A DNA stretch of 64,000 nt from Candidatus Bathyarchaeota archaeon. GTDB taxonomy: Archaea; Thermoproteota; Bathyarchaeia; 40CM-2-53-6. The notes beneath the pieces are model-generated. The model worked only from the letters and a program-made list of their open reading frames with translations, made no database searches and was not told where the DNA came from. The translations under genes and the position numbers were made by a program. Shown piece by piece: positions 1 to 7,829 of the stretch. The stretch lies in NCBI GenBank assembly GCA_005888745.1, contig VBBS01000032.1, forward strand, positions 1 to 64,000. Reading direction: 5' to 3'. Within the stretch, counting starts at the first letter, position 1; each line of letters opens with the position of its first letter.

Positions 1-217
1 AACCGGCTAACCCTGTTCAGACCGTCACCTGGTCGGGGTCACTCCCCTCATTCCATGTTGACAGGCTCATACGTCGACCGCCTAACGTGTAACAGTCATT
101 CCTTGAACATTACAATTAGAGATGACCGAAGCTACTGCCAACCAATGACCGGGGAAATGACGTTGCCCATTTCTAATACTCGTAACTTCCAATACAGCAT
201 GAGGAGCAGTACCTCGA

Positions 218-1123
218 ATGGGCCTAGACCTTTCAGTGTCCTCGCGGAATGCTGAGAAGCGACTCTGGATCGCCCTCATCGTATCCATAGTGATAGTTAT
301 CGTGGAGTTCACGGGGGGCTTCCTTGGCCAGAGCCTTGCATTGATCAGTGATTCTGGCCATGTACTAACTGATGTTCTAGCAGTTGGAGTGGGAATTCTT
401 ACTCTCCGATTAGGTCGGAAGCGTCATACTGCAAGACGGACGTTTGGATATCATAGGGCCGAGATATTCGCCGCGCTGATTAACGGCTCGACCCTGATAG
501 CCGTCGCGTTACTAATAATATACGAAGCTTACTTGAGACTCCAGCAACCACCCGTTGTTAAAGGCCCATTGGTTCTAGCAATCGCTTCGGTCGGGCTCCT
601 CGGAAATCTCAGCTTAGCGTGGTTGCTGTCCCGGTCGGGAGGGACCAACCTCAACGTTCGAGGGGTGTTCCTTCACACGCTCGGGGACGCCTTATCATCA
701 GTCGCGGTGATTGCCAGTAGCCTTATCGTAATATTCACCGGTTACCAGGGAATAGACTCGCTCGCAGCCGCAATAATTGGAATTCTCATCATGCTTAGTG
801 CATATCGCCTGGTCAGAGACTCGACAAACATCCTGTTGGAAGCCACTCCCCGGCAAATGGACCTAGAGACCGTAGCAAAGGCAATTAGCGATGTCAACGG
901 AGTAAAGGGGGTCCACGACCTCCATGTCTGGACGATAACTTCCGGCCTATACGCACTAAGCGGACACATCACGGTAGACACAGACAGCATCAGCAAGAGC
1001 TCAACCATTGTGGAGAAGATAGAAGCTAAGCTAAAGGAGTCATTCGGGATAGAACACGTTACCCTTCAAGTCGAGAAGGAGACGCTTGAGAATATTCAAG
1101 GACACGAATCGTCCGCGATTTGA
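218..1123 (+). CDS. CDF-family divalent cation exporter (CzcD/ZitB-like)
   Basis: A 301-residue cation diffusion facilitator that would export Zn2+ or a similar divalent metal in exchange for protons at the cytoplasmic membrane. About six membrane segments lie in residues 17-190. The two metal-site motifs are clear: H48xxxD52 in TM2 (in DSGHVLTD) and H153xxxD157 in TM5 (in HTLGDALSS). A soluble C-terminal domain of about 90 residues has the usual HDLHVWTI motif. The ATG follows a GAGGAG Shine-Dalgarno-like stretch by about 11 bases. The length is normal for the family. Metal specificity cannot be read from the sequence; Zn, Co or Cd are all possible. Confidence 0.93.
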   Translation: MGLDLSVSSRNAEKRLWIALIVSIVIVIVEFTGGFLGQSLALISDSGHVLTDVLAVGVGILTLRLGRKRHTARRTFGYHRAEIFAALINGSTLIAVALLIIYEAYLRLQQPPVVKGPLVLAIASVGLLGNLSLAWLLSRSGGTNLNVRGVFLHTLGDALSSVAVIASSLIVIFTGYQGIDSLAAAIIGILIMLSAYRLVRDSTNILLEATPRQMDLETVAKAISDVNGVKGVHDLHVWTITSGLYALSGHITVDTDSISKSSTIVEKIEAKLKESFGIEHVTLQVEKETLENIQGHESSAI

Positions 1124-1137
1124 CCCAAACGCAGACC

Positions 1138-2067
1138 CTAGTGCTGGTTCTCAGAGCCTCGGGTTCTTGGGACGGTCAGCGCGTTCAACTCATCAAACGT
1201 GATCGCTCCTTCAACGAGATTCTCGTAAGTTCCTTTCCCAAGCACCTCCTTTGCCGCTCGTTTCAGAAGGCCCATCGCCGCATACGATGGGCTGGGACCA
1301 AAGCTCACACGCGCGACACCAAGTCTCTGCAACACACTAATTTCCGGCAGACCTTTTCGCACCATGACATTGACAGGAAAATCTAGGGCCAATACGAAAG
1401 AAGCGATTGAAGCTGGGTCTGTAAGACCCATCGGGTAGACACAATCGGCTCCTGCGTCTCTGTAGGCGGTGGCCCGACGAATAGCTTCCTTGAATCGTGC
1501 CTCTTCGTCCCCTTCTGCATATCTTAGCGCGTCCGTTCGCGCGTTAATGACAATCGGAACTCCTACGGTCTCACCTATCTTTCTTATCGCCTTGACATTC
1601 CGTACCTGTTTTTCAATCGGGTAGAGTTTCTTCGTGGCATGTGCGAAGTCTTCGATGTTTATTCCGACAGCTCCGGTTTTCAGAATCGCTTTGACTGTGA
1701 TGAGCACGTCTTTTGTGGTCTTTCCAAAGCCAGCGACAATATCAGCAGAGAGAGGAACAGACAAGACCCCAGCAATTCTTCCAACAGCTGAGACAAACTC
1801 GTCTCTACCTATCACCTCGCCATCAGGGTAGCCCAAGGAGACCAACATGCCTGCGCTGGACGTCGCGATTGCAGGGAACCCTGCATCTTCAAACACACGT
1901 GCGCTCGGAACATCCCATCCGTTCGGAAGAATCAGTATCCGCTTTCTATGGTGAAGTTCACGGAATTCTTCTGCTTTACCTTTCTGGGCCTTTACTGTGA
2001 ATTTGGACAAGAATGTCATGCCTTGACAGGATTTCGGTTTTGTAAGCTTATCTTGGTCAGGCTCCAA
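1138..2067 (-). CDS. Isocitrate lyase/PEP mutase superfamily protein
   Basis: A 309-residue TIM-barrel enzyme of the isocitrate lyase/phosphoenolpyruvate mutase superfamily (COG2513-like, near oxaloacetate decarboxylase and methylisocitrate-lyase-like proteins). Visible signatures are the LPNGWD N-terminal strand, the metal-site region around SADIVAGFG, GINIEDF and NARTDA. The Lys-Cys-Gly loop of true isocitrate lyase is not seen, so glyoxylate-cycle activity is unlikely. The TTG start overlaps the end of the upstream BtuF-like gene by 11 bases and has AAAGGA just before it; an ATG 16 codons later is the alternative. It is probably cotranscribed with that gene. The exact substrate is unknown. 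Confidence 0.85.
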   Translation of the reverse strand: MEPDQDKLTKPKSCQGMTFLSKFTVKAQKGKAEEFRELHHRKRILILPNGWDVPSARVFEDAGFPAIATSSAGMLVSLGYPDGEVIGRDEFVSAVGRIAGVLSVPLSADIVAGFGKTTKDVLITVKAILKTGAVGINIEDFAHATKKLYPIEKQVRNVKAIRKIGETVGVPIVINARTDALRYAEGDEEARFKEAIRRATAYRDAGADCVYPMGLTDPASIASFVLALDFPVNVMVRKGLPEISVLQRLGVARVSFGPSPSYAAMGLLKRAAKEVLGKGTYENLVEGAITFDELNALTVPRTRGSENQH

Positions 2068-2980
2068 TCGTTCCTTTTGGAACGGTCTTTACCGCTTCCG
2101 GATGTGGGTTTTCTGGGAATAGCTCGGGATGTATTATGTGAGCAAGGATCTCAAGCCCATCAACCACTCTGGGGCCTGACCTGCTGAAATACGCGGACGC
2201 GTTGACCGCGTAGATTCTCGAGGACTGGAAGGCGGGAATTTTGTCCCATTCCTCGTACGATGTTAGCACATGGGCTTCTTCGACAACCTGGTCTGCATTG
2301 AACCCGCACGGAGAGAGGACGATTATGTCAGGTTTGTACTCAACAACTTGATCCCATTCTATTCTGTGGGAAGGCTTGCCAATGCGCCCAAGTCCTTCGA
2401 CTCCTCCTGCGTAATCGACCATCTGAGGAATCCAGTGTCCACCAGCCCACGGAGGCCGAAGCCATTCCATGAAGAAGACCCGCGGTTTATTTTGCACAGT
2501 CCGCGTTTTCTCTCTAACCCTGGTTATTCTCCGCAACATTTGCGCAACAAGTTTCTCAGCTTCTGCCAGCTTGGTTGTCATCCTGCCAACCAAGAGAATA
2601 TTGTCAACGATCTCCTCCAGATCCGTAGGCTCCAGTGAAACGATCTTTGCATCCGCATCCAATACCCTTGCTGCTTCCTTGACCCTCGTATAGGACACGG
2701 CGCATACATGGCAGAGTTCCTGCGTCAGAATAATATCCGGCTTCAACTTGTCTAGAAGTTTTTCGTCAATCTCATAAATGTCGCCGCCCCGTTGTTCAAC
2801 TTCCCTGTCAACCTCGAGGCTTCGGTGGATCCTCTGGTGAATCGCCGACTTCGTTAAAACGGGCCGGTTAGAAGCTTCAGGAGGATAATCGCACTCATGG
2901 GACACCGCGACAACTTGGTCTCCCAGTCCGAGCGCGAATGCAATCTCTGTGGCGCTGGGGAGTAGAGAGCAGATCCTCAT
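2057..2980 (-). CDS. BtuF-like cobalamin/corrinoid-binding protein without signal peptide
   Basis: A 307-residue periplasmic-binding-protein fold of the BtuF/FhuD type (COG0614). It starts MRICSLLPSATEI and has SHECDYP, TQELCHVCAVS and LEPTDLEEI, the pattern of the cobalamin-binding subfamily. It has no signal peptide or lipobox, as is common for this cytosolic-looking subgroup, so it is not a classical ABC substrate-binding protein. It is divergent from the ECF S-component gene at 3057 across a 76-base promoter region containing a TATA box and a palindrome. That context supports a role in corrinoid uptake or handling. No ABC permease or ATPase genes are nearby. Confidence 0.85.
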   Translation of the reverse strand: MRICSLLPSATEIAFALGLGDQVVAVSHECDYPPEASNRPVLTKSAIHQRIHRSLEVDREVEQRGGDIYEIDEKLLDKLKPDIILTQELCHVCAVSYTRVKEAARVLDADAKIVSLEPTDLEEIVDNILLVGRMTTKLAEAEKLVAQMLRRITRVREKTRTVQNKPRVFFMEWLRPPWAGGHWIPQMVDYAGGVEGLGRIGKPSHRIEWDQVVEYKPDIIVLSPCGFNADQVVEEAHVLTSYEEWDKIPAFQSSRIYAVNASAYFSRSGPRVVDGLEILAHIIHPELFPENPHPEAVKTVPKGTIGA

Positions 2981-3017
2981 TTTGAGTCTTGTGGCTCGGT
3001 AGTGGTTGGCGAAAGGA

Positions 3018-3047
3018 TATATTTAACTGGCGGGTAACTTTGCCCGC
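3018..3047 (+). promoter_or_regulatory. TATA box plus palindromic operator upstream of the S-component gene
   Basis: An A+T-rich box (atatattta, 3018-3026) lies about 35 bases before the TTG start at 3057. It is followed by GCGGGTAACTTTGCCCGC (3030-3047), a 5-bp inverted repeat around an 8-base centre. The same 18 bases recur exactly at 5868-5885. Its place between TATA box and start codon fits a repressor operator. The A+T box also reads as TTAAATATAT towards the divergent BtuF-like gene, so one site could control both directions. Confidence 0.7.
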
Positions 3048-3056
3048 TTCTTAACT

Positions 3057-3659
3057 TTGACCACCTACACTGCGGCTTCCGTCACCGACAGGCGGTCCAC
3101 CAAAGTCATGATTACGGCCGTCTTCACGGCTCTGGCACTTGCAACCAACTATGCGCTCATCGGCATCCCAAACATCAAGATCATGGACACGCTGGTATTC
3201 CTCGCGGCTTTGTTCTTCGGCCTTCGACTCGGAATCGGAGTCGCGGTGTCCGTCTGGCTAGTATACGGATTCGTAAACCCGAACGGCGTAGACACTTTCC
3301 TCATGTTGTCATTCCTGATGGTGGGAGAGTGCTTCTACGCTCTCGCTGGTGTAGCTCTCAAGAAGAGCTTCGTGATCAGGGATGTTGTAAAGGGAACGAA
3401 GGAGTATCAACGCCTGAGTATCATATTCGGACTCGTCGGACTACTATCGACCTTTGCTTATGATGCCCTTACAAACTTCGGCAGCTGGATTTTCAGAACA
3501 GGTTCTCTCTACCAGGATTTTGTCTTCGGCAACATTATCGGGGTCCCGTTTTCGATCGCGCATGAAGCTAGCAACGTCATCTTCTTCGCAACGGTCGCTC
3601 CCGCCATCATCGTTGCCGCAACGCGTCTCGGTCTTAGAACTCCGCTGGACGTAGCCTAG
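3057..3659 (+). CDS. ECF-type transporter S component, probably for cobalamin
   Basis: A 200-residue integral membrane protein with about six hydrophobic segments, resembling the substrate-capture (S) subunits of energy-coupling-factor transporters. It has a short polar N-terminus, the pattern ALATNYALIGIPNIKIMDTLVFL, a glycine-rich FGLRLGIGV turn, and a last segment beginning SIAHEASNVIFF. The ECF ATPases and T subunit are not in the window and would have to be shared. The start is TTG. A TTG for the DUF4430-like gene follows two bases after its stop, so the two are cotranscribed. A cobalamin substrate is inferred from the neighbours. Confidence 0.75.
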   Translation: MTTYTAASVTDRRSTKVMITAVFTALALATNYALIGIPNIKIMDTLVFLAALFFGLRLGIGVAVSVWLVYGFVNPNGVDTFLMLSFLMVGECFYALAGVALKKSFVIRDVVKGTKEYQRLSIIFGLVGLLSTFAYDALTNFGSWIFRTGSLYQDFVFGNIIGVPFSIAHEASNVIFFATVAPAIIVAATRLGLRTPLDVA

Positions 3660-3660
3660 A

Positions 3661-4176
3661 TTGGAATACATTATCATCGGCGGTCACAAGGCGTTGTTCG
3701 CTATCCTATTTCTAGTTGGGGCTGGAGTCGTTGCATTCCAGGCCGGCGCATACTATTACTATCAGAAATCCAGTGCTTGCCCAGATCCGTGCCGGGCTTC
3801 CATGCTTACGGTCGAGACCCTGATAAATTATGGAAACAGCACAAGCCATTGGATCAATAAGACCGATGTGCGTTCCGATTGGAACTTCTATCAACTAACA
3901 AGTTCTGTCGCAAGAGTTCAGTCCACGTATTATCCTTCTGCTTCTGAGCACTTGATCATAGGGATAAATGGAGTCCAGAACAGTGGTCAATATTTCTGGA
4001 GCTTATGGGCCTTATGCGAGAATTCCAAGGCATGGTTTGCCACAAACGTTGGTGCCGACGCGATTCACTTTACGACCTATCACACACTTGCCTGGTATTA
4101 CCAGGCGACGAACTCGCAGGACTCGTCCAAGTGGGACCCACCTATTCCCGGAGCCGCAAAAGTGAACATGTGCTAG
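3661..4176 (+). CDS. Membrane-anchored transcobalamin C-domain-like (DUF4430-like) protein
   Basis: A 171-residue protein with one N-terminal membrane segment (residues 12-32) and an extracellular domain. The domain has the DUF4430/transcobalamin C-terminal pattern: a first strand ending LINYGNST, then IIGINGV, a YFWSLW strand, ATNVGADAI and a final TLAWYY strand. In human transcobalamin and intrinsic factor this beta-domain closes over cobalamin bound to an alpha/alpha-barrel domain. Here that barrel is a separate gene at 5878. The TTG start sits one base after the stop codon of the S-component gene. Four cysteines (two near the anchor, one mid-domain, one C-terminal) could form disulphides. 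Confidence 0.72.
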   Translation: MEYIIIGGHKALFAILFLVGAGVVAFQAGAYYYYQKSSACPDPCRASMLTVETLINYGNSTSHWINKTDVRSDWNFYQLTSSVARVQSTYYPSASEHLIIGINGVQNSGQYFWSLWALCENSKAWFATNVGADAIHFTTYHTLAWYYQATNSQDSSKWDPPIPGAAKVNMC

Positions 4177-4179
4177 GAT

Positions 4180-5805
4180 TCAGGCTTTACCGTCGGCTCT
4201 GTCTTGCTCGATGCTCTCTTTCGCTCTACGGCTAACCGTTCCATAACCACCGCCACCGGGCGTTGCCACAGTCAGAACATCACCGCTATTCGTAGCGAAA
4301 GTTGTCTTTGAGGACAAACTCATGATCCTGTTCCCTCGCACAATTTCATACACGCCCGGAGATCCTGATTTTCCTCCAAACAATCCCCAGGGTCCATGAC
4401 GTTGTCGTTCCCCCATCAACGAGACAGTCGATCCTTCAGCCAACATCTCTGTATCTCTCCTGATTCCCAGTCCTCCACGAAATCTTCCTCGTCCACCGGA
4501 CCCTCGCACCAGCTCGTATCTTCTGACCCTCAGAGGATAAGTGGATTCTAACGCCTCGACTGGCGTGTTCAACGTGTTTGTCATGTGGCTATGAATTCCA
4601 TCAACGCCATCTTTGTTGTGTCGAGCGCCGAATCCGCCAGCGATGGTCTCATAGTAGGTGAAATATTTCCCGTTCCGCGGATCGACCCCTCCCATAGTTA
4701 CATTATTCATTGTTCCTTGACAAGCGGCACAGACTCTCTCGGGGATAATGTTGGAGAAGGCCTTGAGGGTCACATCAACGATCCGGGTTGACGTTTCTAC
4801 ATTTCCACCGGCTACCGGTGCAGGAGGTTCCGCGTTGACTATGGTTCCAGTTGGAGCCTTCACTTCAATTGGCTCGAAGCAGCCTGCGTTTGCCGGAATC
4901 GAAGGATCTGTCAGACATCTCACCACGTAGTAGACGGCTGAGAGAGTGACGCTGAACACGGCGTTCAAGGGTCCCTGAACCTGCTTTGCAGAGCCAGAGA
5001 AATCAAACGCTATCATTTCTCCACCAACTGCGATTTTGACTTTGATAGGGATGTCCGTTGTGTCGAAGCCATCGTCATCGAGATAGTCAACCGCCGAGGA
5101 TGACATTCTAGGTAGTTCGCGAATCTTCTTGACCATCAGCTCCTCGGAGTAGGAGATGAGTTGGTTCATGCCTGACTCTATAGTGGACGCGGTAGATTTT
5201 TTCAGCAGCTCGGTTAGGCGTTTCGCGCCTACAAGGTTCGCGGCTCGTTGCGCTCTGAGGTCTCCCAGTCTCTCATCAGGCGTTCTGACATTGGTCAGTA
5301 CGAAGTCTAGAAGTTGGCGGTTCGGCTTACCCGCTGACCAGAGTTTGAGGGGCGGGATACGTATTCCTTCTTGGTTAACATCTCTCGATAGGGCGGACAT
5401 GCTTCCGGGCGCGACCCCTCCAACGTCAGAGTGGTGGGCGCGGTTGACCGCAAATCCGACCAATCGTTCTTTGTGGAAGATCGGTGAGACCATGGTAATG
5501 TCTGGAAGATGGGTCCCGCCGCGGTATGGGTCGTTGAGGATGACATCGTCACCTTCCGAAAGATCATCTTCGAATTCTTTCTGAACGGCCTGCACTGAGT
5601 AAGGCATTGCACCGAGATGGACTGGTATGTGCTCTGCCTGGGCTACTAGCTGTCCTTGTGCCGTGAAAAGGGCGCAGGAGAAGTCTCTCCTCTCCTTAAT
5701 GTTGGGTGAGAAGCTTGATCTTCGGAGGACGACTCCCATCTCTTCTGCGATCGAGATGAGAGAATTCTTGAGAATCTCGAACGATACCGGGTCAAGATTC
5801 TCCAT
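4180..5805 (-). CDS. hyuB: N-methylhydantoinase B / acetone carboxylase-type subunit HyuB
   Basis: A 541-residue HyuB-family subunit, which with HyuA forms ATP-dependent enzymes that open hydantoins or 5-oxoproline or carboxylate ketones. Family motifs are the N-terminal DPVSFEILKN, the NDPYRGGTHLPD loop, AVNRAHHSDVGG, and the C-terminal glycine-rich ending. It is full length. It ends three bases after the convergent DUF4430-like gene. Its partner hyuA lies about 2 kb upstream on the same strand, with the toroid gene (opposite strand) and a membrane protein between them; usually the two are adjacent. The substrate is unknown. Confidence 0.9.
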   Translation of the reverse strand: MENLDPVSFEILKNSLISIAEEMGVVLRRSSFSPNIKERRDFSCALFTAQGQLVAQAEHIPVHLGAMPYSVQAVQKEFEDDLSEGDDVILNDPYRGGTHLPDITMVSPIFHKERLVGFAVNRAHHSDVGGVAPGSMSALSRDVNQEGIRIPPLKLWSAGKPNRQLLDFVLTNVRTPDERLGDLRAQRAANLVGAKRLTELLKKSTASTIESGMNQLISYSEELMVKKIRELPRMSSSAVDYLDDDGFDTTDIPIKVKIAVGGEMIAFDFSGSAKQVQGPLNAVFSVTLSAVYYVVRCLTDPSIPANAGCFEPIEVKAPTGTIVNAEPPAPVAGGNVETSTRIVDVTLKAFSNIIPERVCAACQGTMNNVTMGGVDPRNGKYFTYYETIAGGFGARHNKDGVDGIHSHMTNTLNTPVEALESTYPLRVRRYELVRGSGGRGRFRGGLGIRRDTEMLAEGSTVSLMGERQRHGPWGLFGGKSGSPGVYEIVRGNRIMSLSSKTTFATNSGDVLTVATPGGGGYGTVSRRAKESIEQDRADGKA

Positions 5806-5842
5806 GGGCGGGGGTCTGGTTTCGAGGGATTGCCTCGCTTAG

Positions 5843-5888
5843 CTTATATGCGAGGTTCTCTCTCAGAGCGGGTAACTTTGCCCGCTCT
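5843..5888 (+). promoter_or_regulatory. TATA box plus palindromic operator of the toroid gene
   Basis: CTTATATG (5843-5850) is followed by the exact 18-base palindrome GCGGGTAACTTTGCCCGC (5868-5885). Here the arms extend to 8 bp each (5865-5888). The TTG at 5878, the likely start codon, lies inside the palindrome. The transcript would therefore be leaderless or nearly so, and a bound repressor would cover both transcription start and start codon. Confidence 0.7.
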
Positions 5889-7029
5889 AAAATCCGCGCT
5901 CAACGCCACGATCTGGATCATTATTCTCCTGACCCTTAGCATGGTCTCGTCAACGCGCTTCGCCAACGCCGTTTCGCCATCTCAGGCTTCCGCGGCAAAA
6001 TCCGCTTTGAATTGGCTGTCGAGCAACGAGAAAGCTGACGGGTCTTTCGAAGACTTTCCTCAAATTCCGACTCCAGGCGCGGCGCTTGCACTTTGGTTGA
6101 ACAACTCCGGTTCACCCCAAGCTGCAAAATCTTTCAATTGGATCGCTTCCCAGCTTGACAACTCTTCCAGCTATGCGTGGGGAGAAGCAGACATTCCGGG
6201 AGTGATGCTTTACGCCTTGGGTGCGTCGAACAATGTTGGACTGCTTCACAATCTCGCGTCTGTTTCGTCAGGGCTTCGAGCATACCAGCGAGAAAGTAGC
6301 GGCTTCATCGGATACTATGCCCAATCACCGGATGGTAGCTATGCACAGGTTGCTACAAGCGTTGATACCGCGATGGCGCTTTGGGGCATGTCCCAGGCCA
6401 ACTCTCCGATCTCATATGAAAACCGGACGTTCGCAATCAACTATCTCTTCTCACTTCAGAACACTGATGGAAGCTTCAATCTAACAAGCACGATCTCCCA
6501 GAGTTATACGGATGCTCTCGGACCAGAGCCTATCAGCGTGACCGGACTGGCGCTCCTGACGCTAAAAGCCGCGAATTACACGAAGAACGACAACCATGTA
6601 TCGAGAGCCCTGGACTTTCTAGCCGGCACGATATCAAAGAACTTCACGACCATCGGGGATCACGAGGGCCATGTATATAGTGCGGCCCTATCGGCTTTGG
6701 CGTTTCAGGCATACGGTCGATCTGTTCAAGCACTCTCTTCAATTGGTTTCATTCTGACCCAGCAAAACTCGGATGGCAGTTTTCTAGACGTCGCTCGAGG
6801 TTCTCATCTGAAGACTCTTGATACGGGCTGGGTGACGATTGCGTTGGAGCAGGTTCAGCCACGTCCCTTGTTCAGTTCGATTCTGTCTCCGTTGGTTTTC
6901 GTTGGGGTCGTTATTCTGGCAGGGGTTGTGGTGGTTGTTGGGGTCGTGGTTGTCTACGTCTTGCTAAGGCGGCGGGCGGCCAAGTCAACTCCGTCTTCCG
7001 GAACCACGTTTACCATTTCTACCCATTAG
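5878..7029 (+). CDS. Secreted, membrane-anchored alpha/alpha-toroid protein (intrinsic-factor/prenyltransferase-repeat fold)
   Basis: A roughly 383-residue protein with an N-terminal signal peptide ending about SSTRFANA, an alpha/alpha-barrel with prenyltransferase/squalene-cyclase-type repeats (QNTDGSFN, QQNSDGSFLD, EKADGSFEDF), and a C-terminal membrane segment followed by RRR. The fold matches the cobalamin-binding N-domain of intrinsic factor and transcobalamin as well as terpenoid cyclases; no DxDD cyclase motif is seen. I start it at TTG 5878 because this gives a clean signal peptide; a TTG at 5830 in the same frame would put the TATA box and operator inside the gene. It shares its operator with the S-component/DUF4430-like operon, which suggests a joint role in corrinoid capture. 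Confidence 0.78.
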   Translation: MPALKSALNATIWIIILLTLSMVSSTRFANAVSPSQASAAKSALNWLSSNEKADGSFEDFPQIPTPGAALALWLNNSGSPQAAKSFNWIASQLDNSSSYAWGEADIPGVMLYALGASNNVGLLHNLASVSSGLRAYQRESSGFIGYYAQSPDGSYAQVATSVDTAMALWGMSQANSPISYENRTFAINYLFSLQNTDGSFNLTSTISQSYTDALGPEPISVTGLALLTLKAANYTKNDNHVSRALDFLAGTISKNFTTIGDHEGHVYSAALSALAFQAYGRSVQALSSIGFILTQQNSDGSFLDVARGSHLKTLDTGWVTIALEQVQPRPLFSSILSPLVFVGVVILAGVVVVVGVVVVYVLLRRRAAKSTPSSGTTFTISTH

Positions 7030-7236
7030 AGTAGAAAGCAGGAAATCTTCTCTAGAAAAAAGGAGGGGGGATAAGAGCAGAGCATCTCGCGACGCAAGAG
7101 GGGTTCCTCTGAGCTTTCCGAACCAATCATCCGCGAGAAAAAACGAAGACCAGTATTCTACGGATCCCGAAAAAGTGGGGCTTTGGATTTCCAGGTCCTC
7201 AGAGGCCTGGATTCTTTCTTGTGCTAGCTCTCACAG

Positions 7237-7728
7237 TTAGTTGTTCGTGGAGTGCTTCGAAGCCGATGGGCCTTCGAGCGCGTGCACCAGATTGACAACT
7301 ACTCGCAGCGTTGGGATCAGCGCGATCAAGAGGAATATCAATGGATAAGCCCAAGGCGCGCTTGTAAAGTACTGACTGGCAATGCCGTTGCTTACATAAT
7401 AGAGTATGACGATTGCACTGATCTGGAAAATGTACGCTAGCAATGGGACCCAGCTCTGGTAGCTCTTGTACGCATCCGAGACTGCTTTCGAGAGCTGTGT
7501 TCCGAACTTGAAGACGATCAGAGCCACGACAAGCCCGATCATGAATACAGCAATGTTCGCGATCGATATGGTACTGCCCGAGATTGGCTGCCCGATCCCA
7601 GGAAAGCCGAGCACAACTGCCTCTATAATCACCAGTACAATGACGCCCGCGATCAAACGTATGAACGCAGGCATAACTGGAGTAAAAGCTCCCCACGTGC
7701 TGTTCGAGCCGCTTGATGTATTGGTCAT
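7237..7728 (-). CDS. Hypothetical four-helix membrane protein
   Basis: I do not recognise this family. From the ATG at 7728 the protein has about 163 residues: a short Ser/Thr/Asn-rich N-terminus (MTNTSSGSNST), then four hydrophobic segments, and a short polar tail. The frame is open upstream to 7812, but the extra residues look like leader sequence. It lies between hyuA and hyuB on their strand, starting about 100 bases after hyuA ends, so it may be cotranscribed with hyuA. A 207-base gap separates it from the convergent toroid gene; that gap contains a CCAGG...CCTGG dyad (7191-7210) beside a T-rich stretch, possibly a terminator. Confidence 0.65.
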   Translation of the reverse strand: MTNTSSGSNSTWGAFTPVMPAFIRLIAGVIVLVIIEAVVLGFPGIGQPISGSTISIANIAVFMIGLVVALIVFKFGTQLSKAVSDAYKSYQSWVPLLAYIFQISAIVILYYVSNGIASQYFTSAPWAYPLIFLLIALIPTLRVVVNLVHALEGPSASKHSTNN

Positions 7729-7829
7729 ATTTTCTTCACTGTAAGAAAGCATATCCCAGACGCTAGATGATATTGCTGTGTCGAAACCCACGCCATCAGA
7801 TTCCGGTAACAACCTTCTTCATCTGAATC

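Noticed and set aside
1..217. A gene at the left edge
   Set aside because: The first 217 bases show no convincing coding frame or end of an upstream gene.
5830..5832. TTG 5830 as start of the toroid protein
   Set aside because: It would place the TATA box and palindrome in the coding region and bury the signal peptide behind 16 extra residues.
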